From assembly GCA_964530555.1 (NCBI GenBank), contig CAZHBD010000019.1, positions 1 through 14,641 of the forward strand: a stretch of 14,641 bases of DNA, given 5' to 3'. A program made the position numbers and the translations under genes. The notes under the pieces were generated by a model. It was given only the letters and a program-made list of their open reading frames with translations. It was not told the origin of the DNA and did no database searches. The first letter of the stretch is position 1; each line of letters starts with the position of its first letter. Shown here piece by piece: positions 6,264-11,712 of the stretch. This stretch comes from CAZHBD01 sp964530555. Lineage in GTDB: Bacteria > Patescibacteriota > Saccharimonadia > Saccharimonadales > AWTP1-31.

Positions 6264-7212
6264 ATGGATTACATTAGCGAAGAATATAGTACTCGAGAAG
6301 TATTACTCTCGGGACAACGGATCGCTATACCTGGCGGTCGAGAAAATGATGGTGGGGAAGTCAGTAAATTTTTGGAGTCATTTGGACTGGCTCCACTAGA
6401 CACGGCAGAAAGGTGTCTTCACCGGGACAGCTAACAACCGCCAGCTATTCATTGCCCGTGGCAAAGACATCCCAATGGGAGTGCTCAAAGGAGTATACGA
6501 CGTTGGGATTTGTGGATCTGACGTATTTTTGGAAGGCAAACTTGCAGGAATATTTGAACCCTTAGGTTTTCGGGCTATCATGGGTGCCGGTTGTGATCTT
6601 GTGCTTGCGGGACCAGAAGGTCTGAACCTGCGTAAACGATTGCGGATTGCTACCAGCTTCCCGCTGCAGACCATTGTGGGCTGTGCTCGTTTGGGATACG
6701 ACCTCGACTTAGACCGATTAGATGAATGGGGTGGCAAAATCGAAGGCATGGTAGCAACGGGCGCATATGACGCCATCTCCGACTTACGGAGTAGCGGTGA
6801 CACGCTTCGCGATAACAACCTGATAGTCTATGACTGCTTGGACACGATTCAGCTCGGTGTTGTTTTCCGAAAGATGGCATACGATACCAGAGATTACGTG
6901 TTTGACCCATGGCGGATCTATTCTGCCAGTCAAACACTGAAGAAACGGTACGCGCAGTTAAAAAATGGAGCCGAATTTGACCCAGATACAAAAAGCACCC
7001 TATCATTAATGGCTGACGACAATAAGTTACGCAAGGCCCTTGGAGAAGAATCTGCCGAGTTAATTGCTGCGCAAGCTTTGAATAAGAACGTTGTGGGCGA
7101 GGCGGCCGATTTACGCTGGACCAGTGATGTTGCGATCGTAAAGAGCGGCAGCACACCCATTCGGGCTATAAACGAAGACAGCCGAAGGAACAAGCCTGAT
7201 TTAGAAATGTAA
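6264..7212 (+). CDS. hisG: HisG-HisE fusion (ATP phosphoribosyltransferase plus phosphoribosyl-ATP pyrophosphatase), with an apparent +1 frameshift
   Basis: The start ATG at 6264 has an AAGGA SD 7 nt upstream. The first frame gives RIAIPGGRENDGGEVSKFLESFGL...DTAER and stops at 6432-6434. The matching continuation, KGVFTGTANNRQLFIARGKDIP, is in the +1 frame, open from 6400 to the stop at 7210-7212. The shift therefore lies within 6400-6431, and the joined product is about 316 residues. HisG features: the IAIPxGR start, ARGKDIP (ARxxDVP in the family), GICGSDVFLE, and the PRPP-binding SSGDTLRDNNL. From about 6934 the sequence changes to a HisE-like MazG-superfamily helical domain: LKKRY.., LRKALGEESAELIAA (EExxE) and GEAADL (ExxD), ending RRNK. 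HisG makes phosphoribosyl-ATP and HisE hydrolyses it to phosphoribosyl-AMP, the first two steps of histidine synthesis. HisG is the short form. The frameshift may be a sequence error, a mutation or programmed. hisS follows 22 nt later. Confidence 0.8.
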
Positions 7213-7225
7213 AATACGTTACAAT

Positions 7226-7230
7226 AGGAG
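7226..7230 (+). promoter_or_regulatory. Shine-Dalgarno sequence of hisS
   Basis: AGGAG, with 4 nt (TAAT) before the ATG at 7235, fixes the start. Possible local -10 hexamers are TAAAAT (7210-7215, on the hisG stop codon) and TACAAT (7220-7225). Only the first would leave the SD inside the transcript. Neither has a clear -35, so hisS may depend mainly on read-through from the attenuated his promoter. Confidence 0.6.
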
Positions 7231-7234
7231 TAAT

Positions 7235-8542
7235 ATGCCACTTTCAACAAAACCATATAAGGGCGCACGCGACTTCTACCCAGAAGACAAACGTATCCAA
7301 GCGTATATGTTTGACGTTATGCGTCGTAGCGTCCAACGCTTCGGCTACGAGGAATACGACGCGCCGATTCTGGAGTCACTTGATTTGTACCGGGCCAAGA
7401 CAGGTGAAGAAATTGTCAATGAGCAAACCTACGCCTTTACCGACCGTGGCGGCCGCGAGGTCGCCATTCGGCCGGAGATGACACCAACTGTCAGCCGTAT
7501 GGTTGCGGCCCGCCGACAAGAGCTGGCCTATCCGTTGCGTTGGTTTAGTATACCTAACTTATGGCGCTACGAGCGACCCCAGCGGGGGCGACTGCGCGAG
7601 CACTGGCAACTGAACGTTGACGTATTTGGACTCGCCGACATCGAGGCAGAGCACGAGATTATCCAGGTCGCCGATAGCATCATGAAAGCATTTGGCGCAA
7701 CGCGCGACATGTATAGTTTTCGTCTGAACAGCCGAAAGCTCATGGACTATATCTTGTCTGATTTTTTGGGCCTCGACAGCGTACAAGTGCAGACCATTTC
7801 TAAGCTGATAGATAGAATGCACAAGATGCCGCATGCCCAATTTGTGGCCGATATAGATGCTTTGTTGACGCCAAGTGAGCGCGAAGCCGGCATCGCCAAC
7901 AAGCTGCTGAGTATGCTAGAAGCCCAATCTTTGAACGACTTGCCCGACAAAGTGCAGGAGCATAGCTCGGCACAGGAGCTGAGTACTGTCTTGACGCTGC
8001 TCACAGATAATGGCATCACCAATGTGCGCTTCGATATCACCATCATGCGCGGGTTTGATTACTATACTGACATTGTTTTCGAGGTGATGGACAGCGACCC
8101 AGAAAATAACCGCTCAATGTTCGGTGGCGGGCGGTACGATGGGCTCGTAGGTCTCTTTGGAGTAGAGGCGGTACCAACGGTCGGCTTTGGCATGGGTGAT
8201 GTCACGCTCCGGAACTTCCTAGAAACCCACCAGTTGCTGCCGCAGCTGATGCCAGCAACAGAGATCTATGCCGTACTGGTGGGAGATGTCTACAATCGGG
8301 CGCAGAAAGTACTGGCTCAATTGCGTGAAGAAGGAGTGACCGTTGCTGTCGATCCTACCGGGCGTAAAATTGGCGCTCAGATAAAAGCCGCCCTAAAGCT
8401 TGGCGTGCCATATTTGCTATTTATTGGTGAAGATGAGCTCAAGAACGAGCAATATAAACTGAAAAACGTCGCCACTGAAGAAGAGCAGGTCATGAGTTTG
8501 GAACGAGTTATTACCACCGTGTTAGACACGCGGAAGCGTTAG
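7235..8542 (+). CDS. hisS: Histidyl-tRNA synthetase
   Basis: 435 residues, normal for bacterial HisRS. Class II core: KGARDFYPED near the N-terminus; motif 1 around APILESLDLY (43-52); motif 2 LWRYERPQRGRLREHW (109-124), where REHWQL replaces the commoner REFxQ; the HisRS-specific RGFDYYTDIVFEV (272-284) and GGGRYDGL (297-304) histidine-binding motifs; and motif 3 near VGFGMGDVTL (316-325). A complete anticodon-binding domain follows (about 342-435, starting TEIYAVLVGD). That domain and the intact histidine-binding motifs argue against the HisZ regulatory paralogue, although short-form HisG elsewhere partners HisZ. It charges tRNA-His in the cytosol. Its place after hisG suggests it shares the histidine-responsive attenuator. 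Confidence 0.95.
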   Translation: MPLSTKPYKGARDFYPEDKRIQAYMFDVMRRSVQRFGYEEYDAPILESLDLYRAKTGEEIVNEQTYAFTDRGGREVAIRPEMTPTVSRMVAARRQELAYPLRWFSIPNLWRYERPQRGRLREHWQLNVDVFGLADIEAEHEIIQVADSIMKAFGATRDMYSFRLNSRKLMDYILSDFLGLDSVQVQTISKLIDRMHKMPHAQFVADIDALLTPSEREAGIANKLLSMLEAQSLNDLPDKVQEHSSAQELSTVLTLLTDNGITNVRFDITIMRGFDYYTDIVFEVMDSDPENNRSMFGGGRYDGLVGLFGVEAVPTVGFGMGDVTLRNFLETHQLLPQLMPATEIYAVLVGDVYNRAQKVLAQLREEGVTVAVDPTGRKIGAQIKAALKLGVPYLLFIGEDELKNEQYKLKNVATEEEQVMSLERVITTVLDTRKR

Positions 8543-8568
8543 CACTCGCACCAACAGAAGTTTTCTTG

Positions 8569-8574
8569 TATACT
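8569..8574 (+). promoter_or_regulatory. -10 element of the trigger factor promoter
   Basis: TATACT with 8 nt before the tig ATG at 8583. The transcript would begin with a leader of only 1-2 nt. There is no SD and no clear -35. The hexamer is identical to those of the methyltransferase gene, recG and clpP. Confidence 0.55.
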
Positions 8575-8582
8575 TACCCCTT

Positions 8583-9869
8583 ATGCAGCTAACACTTACT
8601 CACAATAGCGATACGAACGTTACTCTACATATCACCGCCGACGGCGAAACCTTAGCCCAAATTAAGCGGGCCACCTTGCAGCGCTTCAATACCGACAATC
8701 TCAAAATCCCTGGTTTCCGCGGCGGTAAAGCACCGCTGGAGATGGTAGAAAAACACGTCGATCAACAGTTGCTGCAGACCGAGTTCCTAGACAATGTCCT
8801 CAACCATTACTATTCTCAAGCCGTAATCAAAGAAAATCTTCGCACAACTTCCCAACCACAAGTTGACCTGAAGAAGTTTGTACCATTCTCGACCGTCGAA
8901 GTAGATATTACAGTCGATGTAATTGGCAAAATTACTCTGCCAGACTATCAGAAGATTAAAAAAACCAAGCCAGCTGCCAAGGTTACCGCCAAAGATATAA
9001 CTGATGTTCTTAATTCGTTGGCGGAGCGTACGGCAGAGCGCAAAACAGTTAGCCGTGCCGCCAAAAATGGCGACGAAGTTGTGATTGACTTCGCAGGAGC
9101 AGACGCCAAAGGCGAGCCGGTCAGCGGAGCAGACGGCAAAGATTACCCCCTAAAACTAGGCAGCAACAGTTTTATCCCTGGCTTCGAAGACAATGTAGTT
9201 GGCATGAAGCCCGGTGAGACGAAGGACTTTACAATTCCGTTTCCCAAAGACTACGGTGTGGCAGCCTTGCAAGGTAAAAAGGTTACTTTTACGGTCACCG
9301 CTAAAACGATCAATGAGTTAGCAGCCCCCAAGATTGACGATGCCTTTGCCCGCAAAACTGGCCCATTTACCTCACTGGAGAACCTTAAAGAAGATATCAA
9401 GAGGCAACTAACCGTTGAACGCCAACGTGAGCTTGATCAGCAGTTCGAGAGTGAGCTACTCAAAGAGATTAGCGACAAGACAAAAGTCGCCATTCCTGAC
9501 AGTGTGGTCGACGATCAAGTATTGCGTGCTGAGGAGGAGGAAAAACAAAACCTCATATATCGCGGGCAAACCTGGCAAGAACATCTCAAAGCCGAGGGTG
9601 TAACCGAGGAAGAACATCGCAAACGCAACCGTGACTCCGCTGCCGAGCAGGTTAAGGTTGGTATCATCATCGGTGCAATTGGTGACGCCGAGAATATTGT
9701 GGTCGGGCCCGAAGAACTGGAGATCCGCATGCAGCTACTTAAAGGCCAGTACAAAGACTCGCAAATGCAAGCCGAACTGGAAAAGCCCGAAGCGCGACAG
9801 GACATCGCCTCACGGATTCGTATAGAAAAGGTGCTCGCTAAGCTCAGCGATTACGCTACAAAGAAATAG
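8583..9869 (+). CDS. tig: Trigger factor (ribosome-associated chaperone and peptidyl-prolyl isomerase)
   Basis: 428 residues, the usual length. The N-terminal ribosome-binding domain carries the signature GFRGGKAP (44-51), the loop that docks on ribosomal protein L23 at the exit tunnel. A FKBP-type isomerase domain spans roughly 160-245 (GDEVVIDFAG, LGSNSFIPGFEDNVVGMKPGE, a fold-typical FPKDYG and VTFTVTAKTINE). The C-terminal helical chaperone arms follow (KIDDAFARKTGPFTSLENLKEDIKRQL... to the end). It acts co-translationally in the cytosol. It lies 40 nt after hisS with its own -10. Trigger factor next to clpP is a common bacterial arrangement; here one small gene separates them. Confidence 0.96.
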   Translation: MQLTLTHNSDTNVTLHITADGETLAQIKRATLQRFNTDNLKIPGFRGGKAPLEMVEKHVDQQLLQTEFLDNVLNHYYSQAVIKENLRTTSQPQVDLKKFVPFSTVEVDITVDVIGKITLPDYQKIKKTKPAAKVTAKDITDVLNSLAERTAERKTVSRAAKNGDEVVIDFAGADAKGEPVSGADGKDYPLKLGSNSFIPGFEDNVVGMKPGETKDFTIPFPKDYGVAALQGKKVTFTVTAKTINELAAPKIDDAFARKTGPFTSLENLKEDIKRQLTVERQRELDQQFESELLKEISDKTKVAIPDSVVDDQVLRAEEEEKQNLIYRGQTWQEHLKAEGVTEEEHRKRNRDSAAEQVKVGIIIGAIGDAENIVVGPEELEIRMQLLKGQYKDSQMQAELEKPEARQDIASRIRIEKVLAKLSDYATKK

Positions 9870-9875
9870 CATATT

Positions 9876-10169
9876 ATGCCACACACAGAGACGCTAAGCC
9901 AACCAACCCTATTTGAGCTGGCACGAAGAGACATTCGAGACAATCCTTGCCCAGCAATGCCGGTTCCAAAGCCGGGACCGCATGAACAAGAAGTAGCCGA
10001 CATATACATCCTAGCTGCTTTTGATAATGCCGCGCTGATGACATTCAATAATGCTAGTGGCCAAGAGTTTCTGGACGATGGAGGCAATTCGCTCAAAGCT
10101 GACGCAGCAATTAAATTAAAGCAATTATCAAACAGGGAACGGAGCACTGGGCTCGCAGTAAGGTACTAA
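9876..10169 (+). CDS. Small protein of unknown function, 97 residues
   Basis: The frame begins 6 nt after the trigger factor stop codon and has no SD, so it would be read by coupling or as part of the tig transcript. The N-terminus (about 1-37) is Pro-rich (NPCPAMPVPKPGPHEQE) and the rest mixed helical (EVADIYILAAFDNAALMTFNN..., SLKADAAIKLKQLSNRE). There is no signal peptide or membrane span. I do not recognise it. The even, non-repetitive composition and fit between tig and the clpP promoter support a real gene, but a chance frame cannot be excluded; the opposite strand also has an open frame here with a less protein-like composition. Confidence 0.5.
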   Translation: MPHTETLSQPTLFELARRDIRDNPCPAMPVPKPGPHEQEVADIYILAAFDNAALMTFNNASGQEFLDDGGNSLKADAAIKLKQLSNRERSTGLAVRY

Positions 10170-10184
10170 TGAAAACTGACACAG

Positions 10185-10211
10185 TTGGCACTCTAGCTTG
10201 ACGAGTGCTAA
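10185..10211 (+). promoter_or_regulatory. CIRCE operator (HrcA binding site) of clpP
   Basis: TTGGCACTC-N9-GAGTGCTAA. The consensus CIRCE is TTAGCACTC-N9-GAGTGCTAA, so 17 of 18 positions match and the spacer is exactly 9. It covers the -35 hexamer and ends 9 nt before the -10. HrcA bound here should block RNA polymerase, with release on heat shock. hrcA itself is not in the window. Confidence 0.9.
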
Positions 10212-10226
10212 TTTGAGCAGTATACT
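10198..10226 (+). promoter_or_regulatory. Sigma70-type promoter of clpP
   Basis: TTGACG (10198-10203), exactly 17 nt, TATACT (10221-10226): five of six matches to each consensus hexamer. The ATG at 10236 follows 9 nt after the -10, giving a predicted leader of about 3 nt. No SD is present. The -35 is inside the CIRCE operator. Confidence 0.85.
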
Positions 10227-10235
10227 TCTGGTACT

Positions 10236-10844
10236 ATGACAAACCCAACCAATAGCGTATTAATCCCCACAGTAATCGAGAGCGATGGGCGCATTGAACG
10301 AGCCTACGATATTTACTCTCGTCTCTTGAAAGAGCGTATCATCTTCTTGGGAACTGATGTCAACGAGCACACGGCAAACCTGATCGTTGCACAACTACTG
10401 CACCTCCAAGAACAGGACGACAAGAAAGACATTTTCTTTTACATCAACAGCCCAGGTGGCAGTGTATACGACGCATTAGCTATTTATGACACCATGCAGT
10501 ATGTCAGCAACGATATCCAAACCGTCGGCATTGGTGTCCAAGCATCGGCTGCCGCGTTTCTTCTCAGCTCAGGTACAAAAGGTAAGCGGATTATTCTGCC
10601 AAATTCGACGGTTATGATTCATCAACCAAGCAGCGGGACTCGTGGTAAAGTTACCGACATGGAAATTGACCTCAAAGAATCGCTGCGAATCAAGCATCGT
10701 CTCAATGAGATAATGGCTAAAAATACCGGGCAAACAGTCAAAAAGATTCAGGAAGATATGGAACGCGATTATTGGATGACTGCTGAAGAAGCCAAAAAAT
10801 ACGGCGTTGTTGACAAGATTGTCAGCTCCCTGAAAAAAGTATAA
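10236..10844 (+). CDS. clpP: ATP-dependent Clp protease proteolytic subunit ClpP
   Basis: 202 residues, the family's usual size. ClpP forms a double seven-membered ring that degrades proteins fed by ClpX/ClpC-type ATPases. The expected landmarks are all present: RIIFLG near residue 34, FYINSPGGSVYDALAIYDTM (68-87), the catalytic serine S104 in VQASAAAF (V101-F108), catalytic H129 in MIHQPSSG, and catalytic D178 in MERDYWMTAEEA, followed by the YGVVDKI end. The N-terminal 10-20 residues include the segment that is often processed or forms the axial loop. The CIRCE operator indicates stress control, in keeping with a quality-control protease. Confidence 0.97.
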   Translation: MTNPTNSVLIPTVIESDGRIERAYDIYSRLLKERIIFLGTDVNEHTANLIVAQLLHLQEQDDKKDIFFYINSPGGSVYDALAIYDTMQYVSNDIQTVGIGVQASAAAFLLSSGTKGKRIILPNSTVMIHQPSSGTRGKVTDMEIDLKESLRIKHRLNEIMAKNTGQTVKKIQEDMERDYWMTAEEAKKYGVVDKIVSSLKKV

Positions 10845-10865
10845 CTAGCTATCGGTTGTAAATTC

Positions 10866-10874
10866 TGGTATAAC
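10866..10874 (+). promoter_or_regulatory. Extended -10 promoter of the 10881 gene
   Basis: TGG-TATAAC: a TGn extension and a five-of-six -10 (10869-10874), with exactly 6 nt before the ATG at 10881. The predicted transcription start is the A of the start codon. No SD and no clear -35. Confidence 0.55.
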
Positions 10875-10880
10875 CAGCTT

Positions 10881-11528
10881 ATGCTGGATTTACTCACGCC
10901 CTTTCGAGTGACAAGATCAGTTGGGCAGGGTCAAGAGTTGTACAACATGTTTGAAGCACACCCCGAGCTGCGCGATAGGCAGCCGGAAGCTTGGTTGCGC
11001 TTTGGGCGTAAACCACTTACTGCCGTAAGGCATGTTGCTAGAATGGCACTATTCCATGAGACCTTTCATCCGTTCATCGCTCGCTCGCAGATAGATCGAA
11101 GTGCTATCGGCATAGCAACGATCATTGGCCCTCAGTTTATCAAGCTCGAAGAAACCGGTGAGCGAATTGGTGGGTATGACCTTGACTATTGGCTAGCAGA
11201 GCACAGGGAGCTAGAAGAAACAACTCTGGCTGAATTGTTAGTAAAAAAAGCCGAGGAAATCGCCAAATACGATACTACGGTTGCTACAGAAACTAGGGTT
11301 TTCGGTTTTGATAACGAAACTCATGTAACTTTGCCCGCTGCCGGTCTTAAGGTTAACTTTTACGCCGCGGTTGATCCTGAAGGTGCGGAAAATGCAGGGC
11401 TCGCAGTCATCATGCCAGCATACGGTAAGCCTAGTAGAATTGTCGTAGACAGTGCCACAGATCCTTACGGTCTAGCTTCCTCTACGCCTGCGCAACTTCA
11501 TCTTCGCCAGGTGCAATTTTCTGCTTGA
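10881..11528 (+). CDS. Protein of unknown function, 215 residues
   Basis: I cannot assign a family. The N-terminal half is rich in Arg and aromatic residues (RFGRKPLTAVRHVARMALFHETFHPF). A central SAIGIATIIGPQFIKLEETGERIGGYDLDYWL looks like an antiparallel strand pair followed by a strand-turn, faintly like an acetyltransferase core but without a recognisable acetyl-CoA loop. A charged helix (EHRELEETTLAELLVKKAEEIAKY) follows, and then a beta-rich C-terminus. No signal peptide or membrane span is seen. It has its own extended -10 promoter 37 nt after clpP, and the rpoB leader begins right after it. Confidence 0.65.
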   Translation: MLDLLTPFRVTRSVGQGQELYNMFEAHPELRDRQPEAWLRFGRKPLTAVRHVARMALFHETFHPFIARSQIDRSAIGIATIIGPQFIKLEETGERIGGYDLDYWLAEHRELEETTLAELLVKKAEEIAKYDTTVATETRVFGFDNETHVTLPAAGLKVNFYAAVDPEGAENAGLAVIMPAYGKPSRIVVDSATDPYGLASSTPAQLHLRQVQFSA

Positions 11529-11712
11529 CTTTTTCAGACGCATTAATCACACTATGAACTAAGAAGTAGAGTAAGTCGGGTACTGCTGTGGTTCGCCTCA
11601 AAACACATTTTTTACCCGCTTAGAGTCCTTCGCGCGCTAAAAACTACAACACTTATCACACAAACACAAACCCACTTAATAACGACAATACGTAAGCGGA
11701 GCATTGCAACAT
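11529..11712 (+). other. Untranslated region upstream of rpoB with a possible stem-loop
   Basis: 184 nt without a gene. CGGGTA (11577-11582) can pair with TACCCG (11613-11618), with TGTG/CACA (11587-11590/11604-11607) nested inside and TTTTTT just before the 3' outer arm. A promoter is not clear: TTGACT (11525-11530) has no good -10 at 17 nt, and GACAAT (11684-11689) has no -35. GGAG at 11698-11701 is 11 nt from the rpoB ATG, farther than usual. Confidence 0.4.

Noticed and set aside
6396..7156. Minus-strand open frames opposite hisG
   Set aside because: The + strand shows clear HisG and HisE motifs; the antisense frames have no recognisable motif or ribosome binding site.
7235..8542. hisS as HisZ, the regulatory partner of short-form HisG
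   Set aside because: The full anticodon-binding domain and intact histidine-binding motifs are present, which HisZ lacks; a dual role remains possible.
8539..8547. A perfect CIRCE left half-site (TTAGCACTC) upstream of trigger factor, on the hisS stop codon
   Set aside because: The right half expected after 9 nt (8557-8565) matches only 3 of 9 bases, so there is no dyad; part of the match is dictated by the hisS stop codon.
9851..10147. Minus-strand open frame opposite the 9876 gene
   Set aside because: Ser/Cys-rich composition typical of an antisense shadow, no SD, and it overlaps the end of trigger factor.
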